Source: Favolaschia claudopus (Eukaryota; Basidiomycota; Agaricomycetes; Agaricales; Mycenaceae). From it: a stretch of DNA of 64,000 nucleotides. Positions 53,814 to 64,000 of this stretch are shown piece by piece. Position 1 is the stretch's first letter. The number at the start of each line of letters is the position of its first letter. The notes beneath the pieces are model-generated. The model searched no databases. It saw only the letters and a list, made by a program, of their open reading frames with translations, and was not told the origin of the DNA. The position numbers were made by a program, and so were the translations under genes. The stretch is from the NCBI GenBank assembly GCA_037176885.1, contig JAWWNJ010000007.1:1240001-1304000 (forward strand), in the 5' to 3' direction.

Positions 53814-56407
53814 TTACATCGCAGCACTCATTCCCTCCACACGGACATTCCAGCCCTCTTTCGGGAACCCAGGCGCTGCTCCATTGCATCCATCCCAGCC
53901 TTGTGCCATCATGCCAATGGCATACAAAAGAGCTCCTGATCCGGGGAAATATGGCGTTGGGACCCTGTACGATTGTATATTGAAGACATTCAATGAAATC
54001 GAAGTGAAAAAAATCAAGTCGCACCTCACACCTCCCACCGGCATACCTATATCGTCGAATTGGAACAAGGGATGAAGCAAAAACTCGATAGCCTGTTCTT
54101 GTTCCCCGATTCTCGCAGCTGACATTGCGAGCAGGGGAAAGTCCCAACTATATAGCCATCTATAAACCAGATTGTGTTCGTCATTCATACAAGAACTCAC
54201 CCCCATAAATTTGAGACGTTCCACGAAGTCCACACTTTTTCGGTTGTCAACCTGGAGATATTGAGGTCCAAACCATCGGTGGGCGGTAGCCAGCCGTGCA
54301 AACCAGCCAATGCTGGATGATCGTTGATATACGTTGGGTCCGTCCAGAAATCGTCGTTCACATCCTCGAACACTTTATACGTCCCGTCATTCACCGGAAG
54401 TTTAGCCAGCCCGTTTTTAACTTGTGTCCAACTCTTTGGAACACTCTGCCCGAGGTTCTCCATCCACGTCTCAGCAATGCCGAGTCCGAGCCGCCAATAA
54501 GCGAGCTCAAACGCGGGGTTGAGTGTGTTGTTGTAGACGTTGTCTTCGGCAACTTCGTACATGGGTGGTCCGACGTCGTACACTCCCGTCGTTTCGTTGA
54601 ACCACGCGAAAGTCGCCATCCAATCCGCCGTGTGGCGCACGACAGACTCCCACTTGCGTAAGGTGTTCTGGGTGGGGAAGGCACGATATTCGTAGTGTGC
54701 GAAGACTAAAGGGTGAGGTTGCTGCCAGATGAGCAGCTCGTTGATTTGACCTGGGGCTGAGCGTCCTTGAGGACGCCGAAAATAAAAATCAGGGAAAATT
54801 CCTGAGTGGTCATTGAACAAGAATACCGGACGGGTCGCTCATCTTGCCCCATCTCGCGCCGGTCGGCCATCCCTCCTGGACTTGGGCTCTGGCAATGGAC
54901 GTCTCGAGGAATCTGTCGTAGACCGAACTGGAGCGCAGAAGCAAGTCCCAGTTATTCCATAGCGCCCAATGTTGGGCATGCCAAAAATACATTTCCATGT
55001 GGAATTTTCTGCAAGCATTGAGTACCGATAGATATTTTCGACAGAGTTTCTAAAACTGACCCGTACTATAGGGGAAAGACACGATGAACAATCCAAATAA
55101 TTGAACAAATTTCAAATCAGACTCACCCATCCGTTGTTCACGAGCCCGGACTGTGCAGATCAATGAGTCTTCGACGAGGCGCATACAGATAGATACGCAC
55201 CTCCTGAGGCGGAAAATCGCCCGCCTCGTTCACCCGCATGAGATATCTCGACAAGATAATCCGTCGTTGAAGTTCGTCTGCCCTCGAATCCGTCGACCCC
55301 GTGAAAATATCGACAAAGCCCGATTTCATCCAAAAGTTTTCCCAGCCCTGGCTCGAAGACAGGGCTATGGCAGACGGGGATAGGACTGATGTCGACCTGG
55401 ACAGACCCCAGGTCGAAGAAAATGAGAAGGTGTCACTGAATTTTTTAGAAGGTTGAATGTGGTATCGATGCGACGCGGGGGAATCGCGCGTGATAGTGAA
55501 ACGGTCTCCCCCGATTGAGGTGACAAATGTCGAGTCGACAAGGGAATGGGTGATTTCCGCGCCAACGTCATGACTCGGATTCAGCTGCAGGGAGGTTGTG
55601 TGAAGCGAAGCATTATTCCATGACCCAACGAATGGGTCAGAGAATTTCAACACCTAGAATAGGCTTTCAGTTGATCAATCAACGAGATCCTGCGCTACTC
55701 ACGCCATCATTCCAAGGGAAATCCAGGAATACACCCAACCTCCCCGTCTTCAGCAGAGCCGAAGAAATCGTAACACCAATACTATCAACGGTTTGAGCAG
55801 AAGTAGTTTTTACTTGGATCGGAATGCCGTCGAATTTGAAGGTGCTAGTCAGTGTGCCGGTCCAGAGATCCAACTCTTGCTTGACAGAGGTCAAGTCGCT
55901 TTCCGTAATGTTCAATACGGTCCCATTTTGCGAACGGAAAATTAATCCAATAGCGCCGAGGTTTACTCTGTTCGGGTTTGAAATCATCCACTGCTGCATG
56001 GGCGCTGGACCGTTGAACATATATTGCACGAGATGGCCATCGTTGGCGGGCAGAGTGATTCCAGCGTAGTCGTAGACATCTGGACGGTCAATTGAGTGAT
56101 GTCATGCCCATAGCTCGCAAGCAATGAAGAAAACAAGCAACGAGACGAAACCTTGGATAGTCTTCCCCTCAGGTAACGAGTCATTCTTCCAACCCCAAGT
56201 CGACATGATTGCCCAAGGCTGAAACGTCTGGAGGCCGGTGATATCTGCTCCAAATGCGAAGTTTCCGTTTCCCACTTGCATAGGCGTTGTCGGGCTGGAG
56301 GCACGCCGGACGGGATTGTACCGCGTAACAACAGCCCGGCGGTCGATGGGGTTGGCGCCATAGGCGGTGCATGCATACAACAATAAGGTAAAAAGCGGGG
56401 TCCACAT
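53814..56407 (-). CDS. Secreted six-hairpin glycosidase-like enzyme
   Basis: ATG at 56407 with signal peptide (MWTPLFTLLLYACTAYG). The mature start MQVGNGNFAFGADITGLQTF and an N-terminal beta-sandwich lead to an (alpha/alpha)6 barrel. Landmarks are ELQRRIILSRYLMRVNEAG, then NNGWYGKFHMEMYFWHAQH, then LIWQQPHPLVFAHYEY, and near the end GGVR and YFPGSGALLYAIGMMAQGWD. This order matches the GH65/GH95-like superfamily of inverting glycosidases found in fungi and bacteria. The acid and base residues cannot be assigned from sequence alone. At least five introns of 45-80 nt are needed. Probable role: breakdown of a plant or fungal wall glycan; substrate unknown. Confidence 0.75.
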
Positions 56408-56704
56408 TGTTGGGGCGATCTAGCCGCCTTGCATGTTCTTGCGTATAAAAAGTGCGGATGTTGCGGGCGGGCCGCGCAAGCGGGGACTCGTGATCGTGTT
56501 GGCCCCAATTAACGGTCACGGGGAAGAAGTCGCTTTTATTATTGGGATCTTGCTTTGTACATCAGTGGTCGCCGACATTGAGAATGTTGAACTTGTAATG
56601 CGAAGGCGAGTTTGAGATTGGACGCCAGTTGTAATCGAGAAAATCAGCATCCATTAGATTTGTTAGATCTGTCTACCGTAAAATGGAACCTCCGTATTGA
56701 TTTA

Positions 56705-57494
56705 CTAGCTGTCTTCAAGCGCCGACAGAAGCATGGGAATCACAGCCGGAGTTCTACACTCTTGTCGAATGTCTTGAAGAATTCGTTCGACCGTCCGAGA
56801 TCGTTCTCGTTCCTCCATCAATTCTTGTTTTGCCCTCGATAAACGCCGTGACAATGCTAGATCGAATATTGCGTGAGTTCTGTCGTGTCCAAGACTCCAA
56901 GTCCCATGTTCAGCGTACCTGGTGAGCTCAGATAAATGTCTGGGTCTCGAATATGGAGGGTTCGAAGTCGCTGTTCGAGGGCTTCCCCCCGCACAGCCAG
57001 AGTCGAGATTTGACGACGAATATCCCAATATTGACGCGTCAAATGCTGAGCTCCAGGTTGATTTGGTGGTTGGTTCAAAATAATAGCAGGGTTATGAGGT
57101 CTTGTCGAGGTTTCCGAGTGTTCATCTAGCGCCTGTGATTCGTCTGAATCTACTTCATCTGCCACGCTAAAAAAATTAATTAGGGATAAACATTCAATGT
57201 GAGTGACACACAAGTCATTTGAATCCATCGCCGCCAGTCTTGGACTGGGTTCCGGCACGGGGGTCAGTGGCACGAACTTGGAGTGGCTTGCCACACTGCG
57301 AGTGATGCAGGTCTGACTGGGGGAAAAAGACAAAGAAATAGATTCCTACATGAAGTAATCGTCTGATTGGAAGCCCATGGCTTGACGATGATTCGATTTT
57401 CTGAGTCGGAGGTAGTGGTTGAAGTTGATTCGGGGTTAAACAAGGCCAAAAACATTACGGGACGTGTTTCACCATCACCTGATGAGGTGATCAT
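56705..57494 (-). CDS. Coiled-coil protein, paralogue of 19458-20822
   Basis: Starts at 57494 (MITSSGDGETRPVMF). A middle exon has QYWDIRRQISTLAVRGEAL, and the last exon ends the chain with SRAKQELMEERERSRTVERI, then LQDIRQECRTPAVIPMLLSA and a stop at 56705. The C-terminal pattern (helix rich in E/R, then DIR-x-E-x-R-x-P-x-V-x-P-x-LL) is shared with the gene at 19458. Function unknown. Exon borders between 57330 and 57180 and near 56930 are approximate. Confidence 0.55.
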
Positions 57495-57732
57495 CAGTTG
57501 CGATCAGCATCACGTGCAGCCGCCCTTATTTTGGCTACTGTAATTTCCGGGACCTTTTGAGCCATTCTGAGGCTCGGGAGACACTCAAATGGCGCTTATC
57601 TTCTCCAGACATTTTTGGCAGCTTCCACCTGAACTCGAAATATTCTTTATAGGTCGCGATACAGACTTCAAATTGATCTCGCCATTTGATGATTGATCTT
57701 GACACCTCGTGCCGAAGAAATTGTCTCGTTGT

Positions 57733-58760
57733 ATGTCTTGTCCCCCTTCGACCAGGAAACTCCTCATTCTTGACCTTAATGGTACCCTTCTCCTACGGTC
57801 CAAACACGGCCGCCCACCGACGAGATCTGGAGTTCGCATGCGGACGGTGTACCCACGACCGTTTTTAAAATCATTTCGAGAATACATTTTCCATCCATCC
57901 ACCATGAAGTGGCTTGACACGATGGTCTGGAGCTCCGCGCAGCCCCCAAGTGTAGCGGACATGGTCAACAACTGTTTCGGGCAGCTGCAGCACAATTTCA
58001 AAGCCATCTGGGCCCGAGACACCATGGGACTCCCTCCCGAGCTCTACAGTGCGTGTCTTGGGTGCCCCACCGAGTGACCACCAAAACAAACATGCGCTTG
58101 TCAGACAAGAAGACACAAACCACCAAAGATCTCGCTCGACCCTGGGCAGCCTTCACCGAGCACTCCGCGCAGACCACTCTCCTTCTAGATGACTCGGCTC
58201 GGAAAGCGCATCTGCACCCACACAATCACGTCTGCGTCCGTGAATACGTGCAGGAGATAAGACAACACGACGTGAAAGTGTGGGCAAGCACAAACACGAA
58301 CTCCCCAAAAGACGCTGCGCCGAAAAAACAACGGAAACCGAAATCGAAATCTAAAAAAGCAGCGCCGGATTTAGCGGTGTCCGTGGACAGCTCGGTGAAG
58401 GCCCCTCCAGCCTGGTTCGTCTCTGCGGCGAAGTACGACGAGACGCTGCTCGCCGTCGTCGGCATCCTTGAGACGATCAAAGACCAGCCAGACGTGGCGC
58501 AGTGGATCGCGGGCGGGGGGCTGCTCGCGGCGGAGGTGAAGCACGCGGTTGTGGGGCAGGCGCAGGCGGACTCGGCGGCCGCCGACTCGCTGACGAGTCA
58601 AATGGCTGCCCTCAGCCTCGCACAGGAGCTGTGGTTCAACAACGAGTGGACGGTGAGCTACTGGGTTGGCCGTGGCGTCCATACGCTTCAGGCACTGCAG
58701 ATACCTGTTTCTGCCGGCATTAGCTCTGGCAGCGAAGACGAAGCTGCGACAAGAACATGA
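57733..58760 (+). CDS. FCP1/NIF-like HAD-superfamily protein with altered catalytic motif
   Basis: Exons 57733-58048 and 58105-58760 join in frame to 323 residues. Residues 9-22 (KLLILDLNGTLLLR) occupy the HAD catalytic loop; MVWSSAQPP is motif II (Ser) and TTLLLDDSARKAHLHPHN is motif IV (Asp pair), as in Scp1/FCP1-type phosphatases that act on the RNA polymerase II tail. The catalytic signature D-x-D-x-T is here D-L-N-G-T, so the acid/base Asp is replaced by Asn. A Lys/Pro-rich linker (near 58310-58370) interrupts the C-terminal part. An upstream exon is possible because no clear start context was found. It may be catalytically impaired. Confidence 0.78.
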
Positions 58761-59600
58761 AGACTCAAGAACACGAAGACTCAAGAACATGAAGACCCTC
58801 CGTGTGTATGTTCTCGCGAAAAAGTCTATTCCATTTGACGAAGCCACAGAAGAGAATTAGGCAACGTGTATGAAGCGCTGGCTTTAGAAACCGTTCTCAG
58901 GCTGCTGTCCTCGGCCACACAAGATAAGCACGGCTCGGGTGAAGTAGCACACGAGCGCAAAGATATACGCGCACAGCCGTTATGTGTAAGGCGAAAACAT
59001 CGCGGACTTGCACGCCGATAGGTGCGCAGTTGGCTTGGTTCGTGGATCGTAATAAGTATGCGTGTAGTATGTCGTGTGAGACTCTTGGTTCCCGTGCACC
59101 CCCAAGTTACTGCACAATCAGAGAGTCTTGGCTTATCTGCGCAGTGTTCCAAAGTAATCTGCGAGCGCGCGCCTACAAACCCTTCCCGGTCCCGAATATG
59201 TCTGAGAGAGATCTCTGCAGGGACAGTTTTTTCTCTGACAAACTCAAAAACCTGGTTTGCATCTTTCGTTTGAAGTGGGATTGGGTTTCAATGCTGCAGG
59301 AATACGGTCGACGGCCGCAAGTCCCGGACGGGTACGTGTGCAGCGGGAATTTGCGAGATGAAGACGGACGTAGGGACTCGCGGGTGCCTCGGGGATGAAC
59401 GCTATTTGCATATCATATCAACACGGACAGGAAGATAGATAGACGTAAGTAAAATAAGGAATCCCGACTGAGGATACTTTTGATACAAAGCGAGCCAGCC
59501 GTGTGCCGCCGCATAAACCGTGTCCACCCATACACTGGGGTCTGTCCAACTGCATCTTCTCCGCACTCCGAGAATGAAAGACGCCGAGGGTCTAAGTATC
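58761..59600. other. Convergent intergenic region
   Basis: 840 bases, no supported gene. Confidence 0.45.
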
Positions 59601-60042
59601 TCATTTCGAGAAGGAGCGGATTATTTTGGCGGAGATGTGGAGGAAGAAGATGGATCCAATGAAGGAGAGCGACAATACGAGGACGATGAAGGGGTCTCTG
59701 GTTCATTGAACACAAGGTTAATGCAGGTGCATAGAGTTTGGAAGTACGACAACAACGCACACTCGAAGGCCGGGTGAATCGTCCGTGTAGAGTTTAAGCA
59801 TGGTATTCGAGGACCCGCCAGCACCAGCAGCGCGAGTCGAGTTTGGCCGCGCCGCTGCTCCGCCTGCTCTCCGCCTATGATGATACCGTACAGTGAGCCT
59901 TGGAACGCTTGCTGGAATAGGATACAGACCGTATCTGCGTGCCCGGTGGCTTCACAGGGGTGCCATTGGTTTTGGGGACATCTGAGTCAGACTAAGACCG
60001 AATGAGCGAGGTTCTGGTAGCGCTTGGAGTGGGCCGCACCAT
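59601..60042 (-). CDS. SBH1: Sec61 translocon beta subunit
   Basis: Coding exons 60042-60040 (the ATG alone), 59991-59930, 59874-59761 and 59697-59601 total 91 codons plus stop in consistent phase. The conserved core SSNTMLKLYTDDSPGLRVDP is followed by a single C-terminal membrane helix (FIVLVLSLSFIGSIFFLHI) and the tail SFSK, the tail-anchored layout of Sec61 beta. The N-terminal part is short and polar (MSDSDVPKTNGTPVKPPG) then Arg/Ala/Gly-rich. It sits in the ER membrane with Sec61 alpha and gamma and assists protein translocation. The last two introns have GTGCGT and GTCTGT donors. Confidence 0.93.
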
Positions 60043-61667
60043 TGAGAATAACGAAAGGAAGGGCCGCTGGTCGAGAAAGGCAAAGGTGAGGTGGGGAAAC
60101 AAATTACTGACACGTCTCCGAGTGACATGTCACAGATCACCCATCATCAAATTGTGACGTTCGATAAATTGGAGGGAAAGGAAAAATCGTGTTGAGTTTG
60201 GTGCAGAGCATAGAAGAAAATTATATTTTACGCGTTTCTGCAACCCTGGATATATTGCGGACCACTAGGACTCGCTTCGAGAATTTTGGAGGCATCACGT
60301 TGATCACCTCGAATGAACCTGGGACCCGGGCCATATTCGTTGGCGAAATTGTGGATCCTGCTATCTACCGACGGTCCTTTGCTGCACCCAGTCTCAGAGG
60401 AATCAAATACTGCAAGTCTCAGCCGAGGAGGAATGAGGGCAAAATGAGGGTCAAGCTCCGAGATATTTGCTGGAGTACTGAAACGGAGCAAGTCCCGTCT
60501 AGAGACCCTTGCCTACAGAGTGCGGTGCGTCGTTGAATTTCGCTTAAAACGTTGAAGCTGCGGTTGTAAGGCCAGTTTACAGCGAGAGGTTCCCAATCAG
60601 GGTTCGGTCACGCCGGTCACGGTACTTCGGCCTTGCTTGATTTGAAGGCTTTCACCAAACATGACGTCAAACGGAGAAATTTCTTGACTCGAACCATTTG
60701 GACCAACGCCCACAACTGTGTTCAAAACTTCAATACCGGCTGGCGGTTCGAGCAAACTACTTCAAACTCGCACTCCCACCCCCCGTACGAAGTTCCCACC
60801 GACAAATCCTTATCAAGAACCATACATTTGACAAAGTGAAAGCTAGCGAAAGCTCTATTCAAGTTCAGGCCCCATTTCATTCATTTCCACTCCATTTCGT
60901 CTGCTGCTTATTCTGAGCCGTGCTCCGAGTCAACGCACTTGGCTCGTCATCGCGCTACCTTGGACGCCAATCCACTCGTCGTTTATCTGACAAGCTACCT
61001 TCTTCTTGCGCGTCTTTTCACTTGTCGTCAGCGTGGAAACCTTAATCGATCCTTGAATTCCCCGCTTTTCAATCTCTCCAAGCCCTCAATTCAACACAAA
61101 TCACGGAATGCATTATCGGCCGACGAACACTGGAGGGAGGGCTCTCACACGATTGTCTCTTAATCGTTAATTTCTTCGTCCCATCTCTTTCATTAACGAC
61201 TGGGCCGTCCTCGCCAAATGCACGAGGCGAATCCTTTCGAGCCGGCTTCCCCGACGGTCCCAGGTCCGGGTTCGGACGATGTGATATCACGCGATGAAAT
61301 TCACTCTGCTTGCCTCCACCAATAATGTTCTCCACCGGAGCTATCGTCCAGGACGACCTATCGGTATATCTCAAGACCCCCATCGTCACTAGCGATGATG
61401 TTCAATAGCCTGCGCACCACATCTCCAACATCCAAAATTGGCTTCGGTCTGTCACAACATTCTGATCGAAGCATGTCTGGTGACGATCTAGTTCGGATTC
61501 GTTCGGAATCTGAGAGTTTACTTCCATCCGCCTCGGCTACTGCCTCATGTGTTCCTTATAACGGTTGTTCCCTGATGTTTCCCGGGTGGTACTGGGCCAT
61601 TGTCTTACCTCCATTAGCCGCCCAACAAAACGAACCAAGGCGCACGTGTAACAGCCTCCTCACTCGC
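60043..61667. other. Long intergenic region
   Basis: About 1.6 kb between divergent genes. Frames of 60-115 codons occur on both strands without recognisable motifs. Confidence 0.4.
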
Positions 61668-61674
61668 TATATAT
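61668..61674 (+). promoter_or_regulatory. TATA-like box of the RING gene
   Basis: tatatat, about 65 bases before the ATG at 61733. Confidence 0.4.
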
Positions 61675-61732
61675 CGACCTTATCCATCCCTGTCATTCAC
61701 CCACATCACCCCCACCTCAACTTCGTCCGTCC

Positions 61733-64000
61733 ATGCTCAGCCTCGGTCCCGGTTCTGCATGCGACGTGTGCCTCGACCCGTTTGGCGCAGACTTGAAGGC
61801 TCCGTGTTCGATACTCTGTGGCCATGTATTCTGTGTCGGGTGCGTAACGCGTCCTCATCGTTCTTTGTGGCCAATACTTTAACTGGTTTCTTTGTTCTCT
61901 TTCAGCTGTTTGAGGAACATCGCGCGACCTACATGTCCCCTTTGTCGCACTCCCTTTGACACACGCCACACTATTCGACTCCATATCGACCTCGACAGCA
62001 TAACGCCGTCATCGGGGGACGAGTCTTCCGTTCCGTCTGACGCGGACGATGGAGCCCGTCAGCTGCAAGATCGAATAACTCAGGTCGCCGCTGCCGGCGC
62101 GACAGAGGCGCAAACGACCCAACTAACCGAGGAGTGCAAGCGGTTCCTGCAAACCGTGCCCAGAGAAATGGTGAGCCCGATCTCGATCCACGAATTTGAC
62201 GCGTGTTTGTGATAGAATTTCACATAGTACACCGATCTTCGAACGGCCTACAAGATGTTGTCTTACATGTGCCAGGTGAAACGTAACTTCGTCGACCAGG
62301 GTCGCACCGTCAATCAACTGGGGCGCCAGGTCGCAGCCTTGACGCAGGAGGCAGATCTCGAGAAGGCCAAAGTCGAATCACTCAGAACCGAGAAGACGCG
62401 CCTGGAAGAGTCTTTGACTACTGTGACTGCTGACCGAGAACAGTGGGTTGCCGAATGTGATCGACTCGCCGGAGATCTGGAAGCCACTGAAGCCCATCTT
62501 TTCATGTCTATGGAGTGAGTCTTATTTTCGCCGTCGATCGTTCGACCGACCAACCGCTAATATCTTCTTTAGGCAAGTAAGCACAATGGGCTCTGCTTTT
62601 CTCCAACTCCCGCTCAACATGCCTAATTAGAACGCGACCATGCAAAACCAGCTCCTCCTCAACGACGAGCTTCTGCGGCGTTATGACGAGGAGGACAGAC
62701 AGTACTCGGAATCTTCTCCTGAGGGCGATTGCCCTGCTGATATTCTGGATCCAATTTCGGAGGGCCCCGGAGTATCTGTCGTCGAGCCTGATGCTGCCGA
62801 CTGCAGTGTCGATCCGTCTGCGCCTTTTCTGACGCCTTGGGAAGCGTGCGCCGAGCCCAAGAAATTACCTGACCTTGATGAGCATTCCGCAAACCCTCTT
62901 CCCAGACCTCGAAGAGGATATGGATACTGCGGCGCTGCTGGCTGCCCGCATTCGTGTAACTGTATGCCTTTTGTTTTGTTCTCGCCTGGATCGCGAGAGG
63001 CCCAGGCGGCAAATGCTCGTCTTGCGGCCGGCTCTGACGCACCTAATGTCCCCAGTGGACTTTCTCTGCACCGTCCGCGCTCGCGTTCTCGATCGCACTC
63101 AAGACCACGCAGCCGATCTTTATCCCGGGCCCCGTCCCCGTCCCCCTCTCCCTCTCACCTCGCTTTGCCATCCACTAGTTCAGCTTCAATGTTGTCTGCA
63201 TCTATGATCATTCCGAATCCGCACTCTCAGCTGCACGGCCAGCTGCAGGATCTCCTCCGCGACCCGTCTCTCGCTGCGTCTCTTCCCAATATGTCGTCAC
63301 ACTCACATTTCCCGTCATCGCCTCTCGCTCGTGAATTCCGGACACCATCTGGTCTCGCCGTGCACAACACCAGCCCGCCGAAAGAACGCTCCATTCCGAT
63401 CACTCCTCTCAAGGATAATCACCTCCATCCGTTCATGCTTAGCCATAGCGGCAATCCCAGTCCCCTGTACGCTACCACGCCTCTTTCGGAGAGTCCGCAG
63501 CGACCGTCATTGTACCGCAGCTCGAGCAGCTCCACCACTGATTCGCATCGCAGCGACAAAGAACGCCGAAGAGCGGACAGAGCAGAAAGGGCGACGGCAG
63601 CCGCAGCCGCAATCCATCCACCCCTTGTCGTTGTGTCTGAGACGGGTTCTGCTTCGCACACAGCCCGTACACAGTACCACACAATATCTGGGGTTCCGCC
63701 CTTGTATAGCCCAGCACCTCCGACACGCTCGCGGCCAGCCCTCCCCGATGCGGCATCATTTCAGCGTCCTCCTCCATCCCCGTCTTCAAGCAGCCCTGAC
63801 GCGGCAGCTCGGCTGCGAACACGCGACTTGCAGCCGCTTCCAACTATCCCCCCTGTAACATTGAATCCGCCTGTCAAGCCACAAGCCCCTCAACTCGTGC
63901 GCGACCCGGCGCAAGTGGCGCCTATTTTGACTACAAACGTCGACTCTCGCTCCTCAGCCAAGCTCCCTTCCCCCTCTTCAGCTTCGCAGCCCTCAACATC
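61733..64000 (+). CDS. RING-finger protein with coiled coil and Ser/Arg-rich tail, 3' end outside window
   Basis: Exons 61733-61839, 61906-62170, 62228-62514, 62573-62576 and 62631 onward. The N-terminal C3HC4 RING (CDVC, CGHVFCVGC with the join across intron 1, CPLC) binds two zinc ions and suggests ubiquitin E3 ligase activity. A coiled coil follows (QEADLEKAKVESLRTEKTRL). The long last exon is Pro/Ser-rich with an RS stretch (RPRSRSRSHSRPRSRSLSRA) and remains open to base 64000. The N terminus is short, so the first ATG (MLSLGPGSACDVC) is the likely start. No specific orthologue assigned. Confidence 0.8.
62573..62576 (+). other. 4-nt exon in the RING gene
   Basis: gcaa, flanked by intron 62515-62572 (GTGAGT...TTTAG) and intron 62577-62630 (GTAAGC...TTAG). 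It completes the reading from M-E into Q-N-A-T-M; skipping it shifts the frame of the whole last exon. Confidence 0.65.

Overview
The window looks like nuclear DNA of a basidiomycete fungus, most likely an Agaricomycete. Genes are split by many GT-AG introns of about 45-60 nt. Conserved fungal genes (profilin, ORC5, Sec61 beta, ribokinase) sit beside typical agaricomycete families: F-box/LRR-like proteins, a Zn2Cys6 regulator, a GH1 glucosidase-like enzyme, secreted cysteine-containing proteins and membrane proteins with repeated N-terminal domains. All exon models are my own reading of splice signals; no search or alignment was run.

Positions 1-16059 are a nested transposon graveyard. A 12,652-bp Ty3/Gypsy chromovirus (1236-13887) has two 487-bp LTRs that look identical by eye and a 5-bp target duplication (ggtcg). 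It carries gag, a pol with protease, RT, RNase H, DD35E integrase and chromodomain, and an extra intact 963-codon reading frame between pol and the 3' LTR for which I know no function. It sits inside an older LTR element whose 180-bp 3' LTR is 14029-14208. That older element cuts off the 3' end of a minus-strand membrane-protein gene, which also carries a 765-bp inverted-repeat insertion (14648-15412). An intact tandem paralogue lies next to it (16863-18592).

Positions 19458-35662 hold a coiled-coil protein, profilin, an F-box-like protein, a phosphoesterase/phospholipase C family enzyme, a large F-box/WD40 protein with a low-complexity insert, a small membrane protein and a Zn2Cys6 transcription factor. 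The factor is divergent from a secreted GH1 glucosidase-like gene (36205-38886). Positions 39407-42486 form an inverted segmental duplication: one arm has an intact F-box gene, the other a decayed copy.

Positions 43603-64000 are gene dense: a secreted protein, an F-box protein, a 3'-5' exonuclease domain protein, ORC5, an HD-type hydrolase-like protein, ribokinase, a sucrase/ferredoxin-like protein, a six-hairpin glycosidase-like enzyme, a second coiled-coil paralogue, an FCP1/NIF-like HAD protein, Sec61 beta and a RING protein cut by the right edge. Three genes need extreme exon structures to keep frame: a 6-nt exon inside a zinc cluster, a 4-nt exon in the RING gene, and a Sec61 beta first coding exon that is only the ATG. 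No tRNA, rRNA or CRISPR array was seen.
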